From positions 614,348-678,347 of the forward strand of contig NZ_JABJQZ010000008.1 in assembly GCF_013155335.1 (NCBI RefSeq): a stretch of DNA of 64,000 bases. Reading direction: 5' to 3'. This document shows positions 17,397-25,951 of this stretch, piece by piece. Position 1 is the stretch's first letter. Every line of letters starts with the position of its first letter. The stretch comes from Nocardioides sp. zg-1230. GTDB lineage: Bacteria; Actinomycetota; Actinomycetes; Propionibacteriales; Nocardioidaceae. Under the pieces are notes generated by a model. It was not told the DNA's origin, searched no databases, and saw only the letters and a program-made list of their open reading frames with translations. Position numbers and translations under genes: made by a program.

Positions 17397-18989
17397 GTGC
17401 GCGTGACGCACACCTCTCCCTCCGACCTCGGCGCCGACGCGCGCTCCCTGCTCGAGGCCGTCACGGCGATCTCGAGCGACCTCGACCTCACCAGCGTGCT
17501 GACGCGGATCGTCGAGGCTGCGACCGCGCTGACCGGCGCGAGGTACGGCGCGCTGGGCGTGCTGGGCAACGACGGCGAGCTGGTGGAGTTCGTCACGACC
17601 GGCATCGACGAGCGGACCCGCGCCCTCATCGGCGACCTGCCCCGCGGACGCGGCATCCTCGGCGTGATCATCGAGGACCCGTCGGGCCTGCGGCTCACCG
17701 ACCTCAGCGCGCACGCCGCGTCGGTGGGTTTCCCGCCCAACCACCCGCCGATGACGTCGTTCCTCGGCATGCCGGTGCGGATCCGGGGCACGGTCTTCGG
17801 CAACCTCTACCTGACCGAGAAGGCCGGCGGCGGCCCGTTCACCGACGCCGACGAGCAGCTCGTCGAGGAGCTCGCCCGCACCGCCGGCTACGTCATCAGC
17901 AACGCGCGCTCCTTCGCGCTGAGCGAGCGGCGCCGGCAGTGGCTCGAGGCGTCGGCCGAGCTCGCCGAGCTGCTCCAACCGCCGGTCGACCTCGACGACG
18001 TGCTCCCCCAGATCGTCTCCACCGCGCGCCAGGTCGCCCATGCACGGGCGGTGGCGCTGTGGTCCGCGCACGGTCCCGACCACGACACGCTCAGCGTCGC
18101 GCCGGACCTCGACGCCGACGACGCCCGGGTGGCCGCCCTGCTCGCCGAGGCGCGGGCCGGGTTCGAGCCGGGCAGCGGCGCGGGCGTGGTGACGACCTCT
18201 GCGCCCGGCGCGGACGGCGTACCCCTCGTCGTGGTGCCGCTGCGCTCGCACCTCGCGCCCGTCACGGCCCTGGTCGCCGTCGCCCAGCCGGGGTCCGGCC
18301 TCCTCGACGTCGAGGAGCGCGAGCTCTTCGCCGGCTTCGCCGACCAGCTGGCGCTCTCACTCGACCGCACCCAGGCGCTGGCCGACCGTGAGGAGCTGGC
18401 GCTGATCTCGGACCGCGAGCGGATCGCCCGCGACCTGCACGACATCGTCATCCAGCGGCTCTTCGCCACGGGGCTGCAGCTGCAGGGCGTCGCGGCGATG
18501 ACCGGGGGCAGCGCCGTCGCGGAGCGGCTGGACAGGTCCGTGGCCGACCTCGACGACACGATCAAGGCGATCCGCGGCACGATCTTCGAGCTCCAGGACC
18601 GTCGCGGCGACTCCCTGCGCGCGGCGATCCGCAAGCTCGTCAAGGAGTACGTCCCGGTGCTGGGCTTCACGCCGGTCGTGCGCACCTCCGGGCCGGTCGA
18701 CACCGCCGTCCCGCCCGCGTTGGGTGCCCAGCTGCTGGCCGTGCTCCGGGAGGCGGTCTCCAACGTCGCCCGCCACGCCCTCGCCGACGGTGCCGAGGTC
18801 GACGTCGGTGTGGTCGGTGACCGCCTCGAGCTGCGGGTGGCCGACGACGGCGTCGGGCTGCCGGCAGAGGTGCTGGAGAGCGGCCTGCGCAACGCGCGCC
18901 GGCGCGCCGACGACCTCGGCGGGACGCTCGAGGTCTCCCGGGTCGGCGAGCGCGGCACCGTGCTCGTGTGGCGGGTCCCCCTGACCTGA
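17397..18989 (+). CDS. devS: DevS/DosS-type haem GAF sensor histidine kinase
   Basis: 530 residues: GAF-A (about 25-175), GAF-B (about 200-325), a HisKA_3 dimerisation helix with RDLHDIVIQRLFATGLQLQG (phospho-His348), and a HATPase domain with the N-box REAVSNVARHA and G-box VADDGVGLP. GAF-A carries VGFPPNHPPMTSFLGMPVRI; His116 aligns with the proximal haem ligand His149 of M. tuberculosis DosS as I recall that sequence. It is therefore expected to sense O2, NO or CO through haem and phosphorylate the DevR-like regulator at 19805-20455. GTG 17403 is an alternative start. Confidence 0.92.
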   Translation: MRVTHTSPSDLGADARSLLEAVTAISSDLDLTSVLTRIVEAATALTGARYGALGVLGNDGELVEFVTTGIDERTRALIGDLPRGRGILGVIIEDPSGLRLTDLSAHAASVGFPPNHPPMTSFLGMPVRIRGTVFGNLYLTEKAGGGPFTDADEQLVEELARTAGYVISNARSFALSERRRQWLEASAELAELLQPPVDLDDVLPQIVSTARQVAHARAVALWSAHGPDHDTLSVAPDLDADDARVAALLAEARAGFEPGSGAGVVTTSAPGADGVPLVVVPLRSHLAPVTALVAVAQPGSGLLDVEERELFAGFADQLALSLDRTQALADREELALISDRERIARDLHDIVIQRLFATGLQLQGVAAMTGGSAVAERLDRSVADLDDTIKAIRGTIFELQDRRGDSLRAAIRKLVKEYVPVLGFTPVVRTSGPVDTAVPPALGAQLLAVLREAVSNVARHALADGAEVDVGVVGDRLELRVADDGVGLPAEVLESGLRNARRRADDLGGTLEVSRVGERGTVLVWRVPLT

Positions 18990-18994
18990 GCCCT

Positions 18995-19028
18995 GCACGT
19001 CAGAGGACCCGGCACGTCAGAGGACCCG
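18995..19028. repeat. 17-base tandem duplication
   Basis: GCACGTCAGAGGACCCG occurs twice without a gap, immediately before the shared terminator; the second copy runs into its left arm. It looks like a recent slippage or duplication. Confidence 0.8.
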
Positions 19029-19051
19029 GCGCCGGGGGAGGCGCCGGGTCC
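19022..19051. terminator. bidirectional hairpin between devS-like and doxX-like genes
   Basis: GGACCCGGCGC pairs with GCGCCGGGTCC (11 bp, 8-base loop) between the convergent stops at 18989 and 19067. Confidence 0.7.
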
Positions 19052-19066
19052 GGTGAGGGCCTGGTG

Positions 19067-19678
19067 TCATCGCAGGACGGGGTACTTCTTGACCAGTCCG
19101 GTGCGGTTCCACCAGTGACCCAGCCCCCACGTGGTGCCGGCCGCGCCGAGGGCGAGGACGACCATCACGATCACGCCGATGAGGTGGTCATCGACGACCG
19201 GGTTGTTCTCCAGCGGGAGGACTGCGAGGTACATGAAGGCGTACATCAGGGCGCCCGCCGCGGTGCCGATCCGCATCCCGACCCCGAGCAGGAGGGCCAC
19301 ACCGATCCCGAGCAGGCCGATCATGAACAGCCAGTCGGCCCATGCCTGCCCGGCCATGTTGGTCCACATGTCCTTGAACGGGTTGTCGGCGGGGACCCCG
19401 AAGGTGAGGAACCCTTCGGTCGGGCTGCCTCCGTTGAGCCAGGCGGCGTCCTGGGCCATGAAGTCGACGCCCGTGCGGGAGCCGTCCTCGGCGAACTGGG
19501 CGCCGGTGCTGAAGCCCAGGGCGAACGTCTTGTCGAGGAAAGCCCACAGGAAGGTGAATCCGAAGGCGATCCGCAGGGTGGCGAGGGCGCGAGCGAGACC
19601 GACGTTGTGGACTTCCTCGGTCTCCGAGGTGGTGACGCCCTCGGTGCTGATGTGGTGCTGGCGGTGGATGACGTTCAT
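19067..19678 (-). CDS. DoxX-like membrane protein, probable DevR target
   Basis: 203 residues from ATG 19678, which has GAGGAGGAG six bases upstream; the ATG at 19684 touches it. Four hydrophobic segments: TLRIAFGFTFLWAFLDKTFA, WLFMIGLLGIGVALLLGVGM, GALMYAFMYLAVLP and LIGVIVMVVLALGAAGTTWG. A long extracytoplasmic loop (GFSTGAQFAEDGSRTGVDF) is typical of DoxX/DoxD relatives, which are thiosulfate:quinone oxidoreductase-like or of unknown role. A Dos-box-like palindrome lies about 100 bases upstream. Confidence 0.82.
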   Translation of the reverse strand: MNVIHRQHHISTEGVTTSETEEVHNVGLARALATLRIAFGFTFLWAFLDKTFALGFSTGAQFAEDGSRTGVDFMAQDAAWLNGGSPTEGFLTFGVPADNPFKDMWTNMAGQAWADWLFMIGLLGIGVALLLGVGMRIGTAAGALMYAFMYLAVLPLENNPVVDDHLIGVIVMVVLALGAAGTTWGLGHWWNRTGLVKKYPVLR

Positions 19679-19773
19679 CGTCATCTCCTCCTCGAGTGGG
19701 TGGGGTTACCGGGTCACCACCAGAGTCCCGCCACCACGCTCGCGGCAGCAGGGCCGCCGGTCACCGGCCCTGC

Positions 19774-19787
19774 GGGACCAAGGTCCC
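19774..19787 (-). promoter_or_regulatory. Dos-box-like palindrome upstream of doxX-like gene
   Basis: GGGACCAAGGTCCC is a 14-base palindrome interrupted only at its centre. The half-sites GGGAC and GTCCC have the spacing of a DevR box. It lies 96 bases before the doxX-like start and 18 bases after the devR-like stop. Confidence 0.55.
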
Positions 19788-19804
19788 GAGCGCCGAGGGA
19801 CCCC

Positions 19805-20455
19805 TCAGCGAGGCGCCGGGCCGAGGAGCTTGGAGGCCAGCACGGCCGCCTGCGTCCGCCGCTCGAGGCCGAGCTTGGCGAGGATGCTCGAGACGTAGTT
19901 CTTCACCGTCTTCTCGGCCAGGAACATCTGCTCGGCGATCTGCCGGTTGGTCAGGCCCTCGGCGATGTGACCCAGCAGGATCCGCTCCTGGTCGGTGAGC
20001 GCGGCCAGCTCGTCGGGCGTCTCGGGGCCGTTGCGGATCCGCTCGAGCACGGTCGCGGTCATGGCGGGGTCGATGAGGGACCGGCCGGACGCGACGTGGC
20101 GCACCGCGGTCACCAGGTCGGAGCTGCGGATCTCCTTGAGGACGTAGCCCGACGCACCGGCCATGATCGCGGCGAACAGCGCCTCGTCGTCGTCGTACGA
20201 CGTCAGGATGAGGGCGTTGATCGTGGGGTCGACGGCCCGGACGGCGCGGCAGACCTCGATGCCCGAGCCGTCCGGCAGCCGCGCGTCGAGCACGGCGACG
20301 TCGGGGCGCAGGGCGGGGATGCGGGCGGTGGCCTCGGTCGCCGTCGCGGACTGACCCACGACGACGATGTCCTCCTGCTGCTCGAGGAGAAACTTCAAGC
20401 CCTCGCGCACGACGTCGTGGTCGTCGAGGAGGTAGACGCGGATCGGGTCGGCCAT
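19805..20455 (-). CDS. devR: DevR/DosR-type NarL-family response regulator
   Basis: 216 residues from ATG 20455; an ATG at 20464 is also in frame. Receiver: acidic pair in [11 protein letters not shown], phospho-acceptor Asp57 in [19 protein letters not shown], Thr85, and Lys107 in [10 protein letters not shown]. The C-terminal LuxR helix-turn-helix [20 protein letters not shown] closely follows the M. tuberculosis DosR sequence I recall ([21 protein letters not shown]), including [14 protein letters not shown]. This makes it the cognate partner of the DevS-like kinase 1 kb away. It is 50 bases downstream of a GNAT gene and may share its transcript. Confidence 0.93.
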   Translation of the reverse strand: [216 protein letters not shown]

Positions 20456-20505
20456 GGAGGACATTCCACCAGATGCGCGCCTCCCAGCGCCGCAACCCGC
20501 AGCGA

Positions 20506-20988
20506 TCAGCCCAGGTCGAGGTACATCACGTGCAGGCCGACCCGGCCGTGCCGCGCGCTCTCGAAGGCGCCGGGCACCGTGCCGACGATCGAGAAGCCGA
20601 GGTCCTGCCACAGCCGGACCGCGGCGGTGTTGGTCTCGACGACCGCGTTGAACTGGATGCCGGCGAACCCCTGGTCGCGGTGCCAGGCGACCATGTCCTC
20701 GGCCAGCCTCCGGCCGACGCCGCGACCGCGTGCACCCGCGTCGACCATGAACGACGCGGTGCCGACGTGGGCACCACGGCCCGGTCGGTTGGGTCCCATC
20801 TTCGCGGAGCCGAGGACCCGGCCGTCCTCCTCGAGGACGGTCACCCGGCTGCCGTCGAACCACCAGCCGAGGGCCTGCTCCGACGTCGCGCCCAGCGGGT
20901 AGGCGTAGGTCTCGCCCGCCTCGACGATGTCGCGCCAGAAGGGCCAGATGGCCGGCCAGTCAGCCTCGGTCGCTGCCCTGATGCCCAC
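20506..20988 (-). CDS. GNAT N-acetyltransferase
   Basis: 160 residues from GTG 20988, preceded by AGGGAGAACCAG. The acetyl-CoA loop is FMVDAGARGRGVGRRLAEDM (R/Q-x-x-G-x-G/A), followed by FNAVVETNTAAVRLWQDLGF, the beta5-alpha4 motif of GNATs. RDIVEAGETYAYP near the N-terminus is shared with YncA/phosphinothricin-acetyltransferase-like members. Acceptor substrate unknown. Positioned directly upstream of the devR-like gene. Confidence 0.9.
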   Translation of the reverse strand: MGIRAATEADWPAIWPFWRDIVEAGETYAYPLGATSEQALGWWFDGSRVTVLEEDGRVLGSAKMGPNRPGRGAHVGTASFMVDAGARGRGVGRRLAEDMVAWHRDQGFAGIQFNAVVETNTAAVRLWQDLGFSIVGTVPGAFESARHGRVGLHVMYLDLG

Positions 20989-21084
20989 CTGGTTCTCCCT
21001 TCGTCCGACCGGTCTGGAGCAGTCTCCCGACGCCGTCCCGGCAGGCGCACACTGGGGGTGACCAGCCGAGAGGGAGGCACCCCC

Positions 21085-21468
21085 ATGTCGCTCACGCACA
21101 GCACGATCGCGATGATGATGCCGGTCACCGACGTCGACCGCGCCCGCACCTTCTACTCCGAGTCTCTCGGGCTCGACTACACCGGAACCGACGACGAGGG
21201 CAGCGCGATCTACGCCCTGGAGGGCGGCTCCACGCTCGTCCTGCTCCCCCGCCCCGACAGCCGACCGTCCGAGAGCACCGCGATGAGCTTCGAGGTCGAC
21301 GACCTCGCTGCCGAGATCAACGACCTCGAGCAGCGTGGCGTCGTCTTCGAGGACTACGACCTGCCGGACCTCAAGACCGTCGACCACGTGGCCGTCATGG
21401 GCGCAGAACAGGCGGCGTGGTTCAAGGACCCCGACGGCAACGTGCTCTGCCTGCACCACGAGGGCTAG
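21085..21468 (+). CDS. VOC/glyoxalase-fold protein
   Basis: 127 residues. AMMMPVTDVDRARTFYSESL opens the first beta-alpha-beta-beta-beta unit and AAWFKDPDGNVLCLHHEG closes the second, the standard VOC pattern. A ribosome-binding sequence AGAGGGAGGC precedes ATG 21085. Metal ligands are incompletely conserved, so enzymatic activity is uncertain. Confidence 0.88.
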   Translation: MSLTHSTIAMMMPVTDVDRARTFYSESLGLDYTGTDDEGSAIYALEGGSTLVLLPRPDSRPSESTAMSFEVDDLAAEINDLEQRGVVFEDYDLPDLKTVDHVAVMGAEQAAWFKDPDGNVLCLHHEG

Positions 21469-21488
21469 CGGGAGGGCTGGACGGAGGG

Positions 21489-22025
21489 CTAGACGTCGGT
21501 CGCGCCGTCGATGGACTGACGGATCAGGTCGGCGTGGCCGGCGTGGCGCGCGTACTCCTCGACCATGTGGACCAGCACCCAGCGCACAGTGGCGGTCTCG
21601 CCCTTCTCGGGTGGTCGCGGTCGCGCCACGGGCCGGCCGGGGTCCGGGCCCTGGGCCAGGGCTGCGTCGAGGCACGCCTCGGAGCGCTCGATCGCCGCGG
21701 CGAGCAGGGCGTCGAGCTCGGCATGGGGTCGGCCGACGGCGCAGTGCCAGTCCCAGTCGGGGTCGTCGGCCCACGGTGCGGTGTCCCACGGTGGAGCGGG
21801 CTCGCGGGCCGCGAGGTGGTAGGCGAACCAGTAGTCCTCGACGAAGGCGAGGTGCGCGAGCATCCCGCCCAGGGTGAGGTCGCTCGGCGGCAGCGGCTGG
21901 TCGAGCTGGGCGTCCGTCAGCCCGCTCGCCTGCAACCGGATGGTCGCCCGGTAGTGGTCGAGGAACGAGCGGAGCATCCCGACCTCGTCGTTGCTGTAGG
22001 TCGTCGGTGGCCGGTCGATCGTCAT
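21489..22025 (-). CDS. DinB/DUF664 family protein
   Basis: 178 residues. The four-helix DinB pattern is clear: FLDHYRATIRLQASGLTDAQ, SDLTLGGMLAHLAFVEDYWF with the first metal His, and RWVLVHMVEEYARHAGHADL with the C-terminal H-x(3)-H pair. Several family members are mycothiol- or bacillithiol-dependent transferases or maleylpyruvate isomerase-like proteins. Substrate not deducible. Confidence 0.9.
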   Translation of the reverse strand: MTIDRPPTTYSNDEVGMLRSFLDHYRATIRLQASGLTDAQLDQPLPPSDLTLGGMLAHLAFVEDYWFAYHLAAREPAPPWDTAPWADDPDWDWHCAVGRPHAELDALLAAAIERSEACLDAALAQGPDPGRPVARPRPPEKGETATVRWVLVHMVEEYARHAGHADLIRQSIDGATDV

Positions 22026-22074
22026 GTCGCGCGACGCTAGCGGCGCAGGCAGGGTCGGGCCATCCGATTTCGCC

Positions 22075-22614
22075 TCAGGGGGTCGGGCCCTCACCTCGGA
22101 GCTTGTCGACCTCCGCCATGGCCTCGCGCAGCTGGCCGAGCCACTCGTCGGCGTGCTCGCCCACCAGCCGCACCGACCAGGCCAGCGCGTCCGAGCGCGA
22201 CCGGGCCACGCCGGCGTCGACGAGGGTGTCGAGCACCCGGCGCTCGGGCTGGCGCAGCCGGGTCATGACGGGGGCGGCGACGTGGGTGAACAGCGCCTCG
22301 GTGTCGCCGAGCCGCACCCCCCACGACACCTTGCGCCGGTAGCGGGCCTGGGCCTCGAGCGCGATCTCGATGCGCGTGTCCCTGCTCTCGGAGCGGAACC
22401 GGCCGATGCGGCCCTCAGCCTCGGCGCCGCTGACGTCGTCGGCGGCGAGCGTGCCCACCACCAGGATCTCCTCGCGGTCGACGGTGACGTCGACCGCGCT
22501 GAACCATGCCTCGGGCAGGCGCCCGTGGAACCACTCGGACGCGTCGGAGGCGTCCGGCAGGTCGGCGACCTGCCACCCGCCGCGGCGACCGCGGCGGCTC
22601 TCATCTGTCTTCAT
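22075..22614 (-). CDS. conserved actinobacterial protein, possible DNA-binding C-terminus
   Basis: 179 residues, not recognised with certainty. The N-terminal half is beta-rich (FSAVDVTVDREEILVVGTLA; RIEIALEAQARYRRKVSWGV). The C-terminal 70 residues are helical, LRQPERRVLDTLVDAGVARSR then ALAWSVRLVGEHADEWLGQL, a pattern like ribbon-helix-helix or CopG-type regulators. A direct repeat TGTAAT-CA-TGTAAT stands immediately before its ATG and could be its own operator. It diverges from the YchJ gene. Confidence 0.7.
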   Translation of the reverse strand: MKTDESRRGRRGGWQVADLPDASDASEWFHGRLPEAWFSAVDVTVDREEILVVGTLAADDVSGAEAEGRIGRFRSESRDTRIEIALEAQARYRRKVSWGVRLGDTEALFTHVAAPVMTRLRQPERRVLDTLVDAGVARSRSDALAWSVRLVGEHADEWLGQLREAMAEVDKLRGEGPTP

Positions 22615-22616
22615 GC

Positions 22617-22630
22617 ATTACATGATTACA
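22617..22630 (-). promoter_or_regulatory. AT-rich direct repeat before the 22614 start
   Basis: Reading the minus strand, TGTAATCATGTAATGCATG ends at the start codon. It holds two TGTAAT units eight bases apart in an otherwise very GC-rich region. The repeat could be an operator or carry the promoter -10; the spacing leaves almost no leader. Confidence 0.4.
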
Positions 22631-22664
22631 CCGCAACACAAGTGGTGCCAGCTATCGTCGGTCC

Positions 22665-23039
22665 GTGCTGACCACCCCGTGCCCCTGCGGCGCCGGCGAG
22701 ACGTACGACGCCTGCTGCGGACCGCTGCTCGCCAACGTCGCGCAGGCGACCACGCCCGAGCAGCTGATGCGGTCGCGCTACACCGCCTTCGTCACCGGGG
22801 ACGCCGACCACCTGTTCCGCACCTGGCACCCGCGCACCCGGCCCGACGACGTACGCCCGGACCCCGCCACCCGGTGGACCGGGCTCCGGGTCCTGGCGGC
22901 GGAGGGCGACACCGTCGAGTTCATCGCCCAGTGGGAGGGGAGCCAGGGGGAGGGCGGCGAGCTGCACGAGGTGAGCACGTTCGAACGGCGCGCCGGCCGG
23001 TGGTGCTACGTCGACGGGGTGGTGGACGTCAGCGGCTGA
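22665..23039 (+). CDS. YchJ/UPF0225 family protein with SEC-C-type motif
   Basis: 124 residues from GTG 22665. The N-terminal TPCPCGAGETYDACCGPLL is the Cys-rich SEC-C-like metal motif. LMRSRYTAFVTGDADHLFRT and TVEFIAQWEG follow the YchJ NTF2-like fold. Function unknown. Its last 11 bases overlap the convergent YigZ-type gene. Confidence 0.9.
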   Translation: MLTTPCPCGAGETYDACCGPLLANVAQATTPEQLMRSRYTAFVTGDADHLFRTWHPRTRPDDVRPDPATRWTGLRVLAAEGDTVEFIAQWEGSQGEGGELHEVSTFERRAGRWCYVDGVVDVSG

Positions 23040-23658
23040 CGTCGACCCAGCGCTCCCCCACCGGGACCGCGTGCGAGCCGCCGCCGGTGGCCGCGGCGAC
23101 GAGGCTGTCGACCTGCGCCACCTCGTCGGGCGCGGCCGCGAGCAGCAGCCGGACGCGCGCGTCGTACGCCACGTCGAGCACGACGACGCCACGCGAGCGC
23201 AGCTCCCCCTCCACCCGGCCCGCGTCGGCGTGGTCGAGCTCGAGAACCAGCTCGGTGAACAGCCTGCGGCGCAGCGTCCCGGCCTCCGCCACGGCCCCGC
23301 GCACCGCGTCGCCGTAGGCGCGCACGAGGCCACCGGCGCCGAGCAGCGTGCCGCCGAACCAGCGGGTGACGACGGCGGCGACGTCGCTCAGCCCGGCGCC
23401 GCGCAGGACGTCGAGCATCGGCGCTCCCGCGGTTCCCGCGGGTTCACCGTCGTCGGACGAGCGCTGGATCGCGCCGTCGGGACCCAGCACGAACGCCGAG
23501 CAGTGGTGCCGGGCGTCCCAGTGCTCCCGGCGCAGGGCGGCGACGAGGGCGCGGGCGTCGTCCTCGGTCTCGACGCGACGGAGCGTGCAGAGGAAGCGGG
23601 AGCCGCGGTCCTCGACCTCGGCGGTCGCGTCGCGGGCAACGGTGAGGTAGGACGTCAC
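23029..23658 (-). CDS. YigZ/IMPACT family protein
   Basis: 209 residues. EVEDRGSRFLCTLRRVETED, HHCSAFVLGPDGAIQRSSDD, GEPAGTAGAPMLDVL and VVTRWFGGTLLGAGGLVRAY are the UPF0029/IMPACT core, followed by a DUF1949-like ferredoxin-fold tail. Homologues affect translation control or a YigZ-type peptidase-like role; activity unclear. Last gene of the cbs operon, with its ATG overlapping the YihY stop (ATGA). Confidence 0.92.
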   Translation of the reverse strand: MTSYLTVARDATAEVEDRGSRFLCTLRRVETEDDARALVAALRREHWDARHHCSAFVLGPDGAIQRSSDDGEPAGTAGAPMLDVLRGAGLSDVAAVVTRWFGGTLLGAGGLVRAYGDAVRGAVAEAGTLRRRLFTELVLELDHADAGRVEGELRSRGVVVLDVAYDARVRLLLAAAPDEVAQVDSLVAAATGGGSHAVPVGERWVDVSR

Positions 23659-24698
23659 GCCGGTCGCTGCGACGGCTCGTCGGGGGTGCCCGACGGCTCG
23701 GGGGGCTGCTCGGCCGCGCGCTCCGCCGGGCCGGGGTCCCAGCGGACCACCACCTTCTCGAAGCCCTTGTGCCGCTGCATCCGGGCGTAGAGGGCATAGG
23801 CCTCACGGTCGGCCTCGGTCAGCTGGACGTTGTCGGTGAAGGGCGTGAGCAGCGCCCGGGGCCACAGCCGTCGGGCGAGCACCACGTTGACCTCGGTGGC
23901 CAGCACGGCCATGACCGCGCCGATCCACAGGAAGCCGATCAGGCCGAGGACGAGCCCGAAGGTCTTGGTCATCGATGAGGTGTTGACGAGCACCCGGTCG
24001 ACGTACCACGCGCCGCCGATCTGCAGCAGCTGCCACAGGACGGCCAGCGTGAAGCCCCCCGGCGCCGCCCGCCAGAAGGAGTGCTGGCCGGTGGCAGCGA
24101 ACCGGAAGAGGTAGGTCAGCCCGGTGCCGACCACGAGGACCGTGAGGACCGGCAGCAGCGCCTTGAGCCCGTCACCGATCTGCTCGGTGAAGACGTCCGT
24201 GGTGCTCGCGATCGTCGAGACCACCGTCACCCCGAGCAGCGAGAGGCCCGCGGTGAGGAGCAGCAGCAGCGTCTTGACCCGCGCGTAGAACGGGTTGGGG
24301 CGGCTGTTGCGCGGCACCGACCACGCCACGTGCTGGGTGTTCTGCAGCGCCTGGCCGAGCCCCATCGCTCCGTAGAGGGCTGCCAGTCCACCGATGACCA
24401 CACCGCCGACCGAGCCCTGGAGCCCCTGGGGGCGACCGAGCTCGTCACCGATGATGGGGAACTGCGACAGCGCCGAGTTGAGGATGCTCTCCTGCCACTC
24501 GGGCTCCCCGCGCAGGAACAGACCCAGGATCGAGGTGCCCAGGAGCATCAGCGGGAAGATGGCGATGAACGCGTAGTAGGCCAGGGCGGCCGCGAGGTAG
24601 GGACCCTGGTCGTCGAAGTACTTGTAGACGACGGCGATCGGGAAGCCGAGCGCCGGGTGGCGCCGCTGGAACCCGTCGACTGCCGAGACCGCTCCCAC
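23655..24698 (-). CDS. YihY/BrkB family inner-membrane protein
   Basis: 347 residues from GTG 24698; the open frame extends upstream into the TauE gene, so the internal start is preferred. Six hydrophobic segments follow the YihY pattern: KYFDDQGPYLAAALAYYAFI, IFPLMLLGTSILGLFLRG, GGLAALYGAMGLGQALQN, LLLLLTAGLSLLGVTVVS, FTLAVLWQLLQIGGAWYV and LGLIGFLWIGAVMAVLATEV. The tail is proline-rich and charged. Often mislabelled ribonuclease BN; function unknown. Confidence 0.9.
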   Translation of the reverse strand: MGAVSAVDGFQRRHPALGFPIAVVYKYFDDQGPYLAAALAYYAFIAIFPLMLLGTSILGLFLRGEPEWQESILNSALSQFPIIGDELGRPQGLQGSVGGVVIGGLAALYGAMGLGQALQNTQHVAWSVPRNSRPNPFYARVKTLLLLLTAGLSLLGVTVVSTIASTTDVFTEQIGDGLKALLPVLTVLVVGTGLTYLFRFAATGQHSFWRAAPGGFTLAVLWQLLQIGGAWYVDRVLVNTSSMTKTFGLVLGLIGFLWIGAVMAVLATEVNVVLARRLWPRALLTPFTDNVQLTEADREAYALYARMQRHKGFEKVVVRWDPGPAERAAEQPPEPSGTPDEPSQRPA

Positions 24699-24714
24699 GA
24701 GGTGGAGGCTACCG

Positions 24715-25494
24715 TCACCACCAGCCGAGGAGCCCGCCGCCGAGCCGTACGACGAACCCGGCGACGACGACGAGGAAGAAGGCGCGCACGAAGCGGGCAC
24801 CGCGCGCCATCGCGAGCCGGGCGCCGATGTAGCCGCCCGTCACGTTGGCCGCGGCCATCACCAGGGCGAGGTCCCAGATGACCGCGCCCTGCGGGATGAA
24901 GACGGCGAGCGCCGCCAGGTTGGTCGCCCAGTTGGCGAGCTTGGCCTTGGCGGAGGCCTCGAGGAAGTTGTAGCCGAGCAGCCCCACGAGGGCGAAGACG
25001 AAGAACGAACCGGTGCCGGGCCCGATCGCACCGTCGTAGAAGCCGATCGTGAGGCCGGTGAGCACGACGGCGGTGATGTGCTGCCCGCCCTGGAACCGCA
25101 GGTTGGTGAGCTCACCGACGCTGGGCTTGAACCACACGTAGGCGCCGACGACCACCAGCACGACCAAGATGATCGGGTCGAAGGCGCTGCGCGGCAGCAG
25201 CGAGGCGACGAGGGCACCGCCGGCCGACCCGAGCCCGGCGGCGACCATCAGCGGCAGGAACGTGCGGGGGTCGGGGCGGATGCGCCGGACGTACGTCGCC
25301 GCGCTGATCGAGGTGCCGCAGAACGACGAGAGCTTGTTGGTCGCCGCGATCTGCACCACGGACGCGCCCGGCAGGCCGAGCAGCAGGGCGGGCAGCTGGA
25401 TCAGGCCGCCTCCACCGACCACCGCGTCGACGAAGCCCGCGGCCAGCGCGGCCAGGACCAGGAAGAGGGCGACCTCGAGGGAGAGGTCACCCAT
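24715..25494 (-). CDS. TauE/SafE sulfite exporter family permease
   Basis: 259 residues with about eight membrane helices. LAAGFVDAVVGGGGLIQLPA near the N-terminus and LTIGFYDGAIGPGTGSFFVF in the middle are the repeated glycine-rich TauE/SafE motifs. The family exports sulfite, sulfoacetate or other organosulfur anions. It is three genes below cbs in one operon, consistent with handling sulfur by-products; that link is inferred. RBS and start ATG 25494 lie 14 bases after the lipoprotein stop. Confidence 0.92.
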   Translation of the reverse strand: MGDLSLEVALFLVLAALAAGFVDAVVGGGGLIQLPALLLGLPGASVVQIAATNKLSSFCGTSISAATYVRRIRPDPRTFLPLMVAAGLGSAGGALVASLLPRSAFDPIILVVLVVVGAYVWFKPSVGELTNLRFQGGQHITAVVLTGLTIGFYDGAIGPGTGSFFVFALVGLLGYNFLEASAKAKLANWATNLAALAVFIPQGAVIWDLALVMAAANVTGGYIGARLAMARGARFVRAFFLVVVAGFVVRLGGGLLGWW

Positions 25495-25508
25495 GTCGGG
25501 CCGCCACG

Positions 25509-25951
25509 TCAGCCGGAGGTCGTCTCGCGGCCGTACTCCTGCACCACGACCGCGTCGTAGTCCTCGGGCATCGTGGCGCTGAGGCCCGGGCAGACCAGCT
25601 GCTGCGACTGGTCGGGAAGCATCTTGCGGGCCGAGCAGTTGACCGTCGCGACCTCGGAGCCGTCGGCGGAGAACACCATCTCGAACAGGGCCGCCCGCTC
25701 CTCGTCGGAGGTGTTCTTGATGGTGCCGGTCACCTCAGGGGTGACGACCTCCTCCATGCTGACCGAGCGCTCGATCGCCTTGAGCTCCCAGCCGTCCTCG
25801 ACGGCGAAGCCGTTCCAGGTGAAGGCCTTGCCGACCTCCACCTCGACCGGGTCGGTGCTCGTGCTGGCGGCGTCGTCGTCGCTGCAGGCGCCGAGCGCAC
25901 CGAGGCACGCGAGGACGACCAGCGCGGTCGCCAGCCGCGTCGTACCGCGCC

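Noticed and set aside
14404..17406. Plus-strand open frame of 1000 codons
   Set aside because: It runs antisense through the VWA and AAA genes and then through the PPOX gene in another frame. No start signal or domain.
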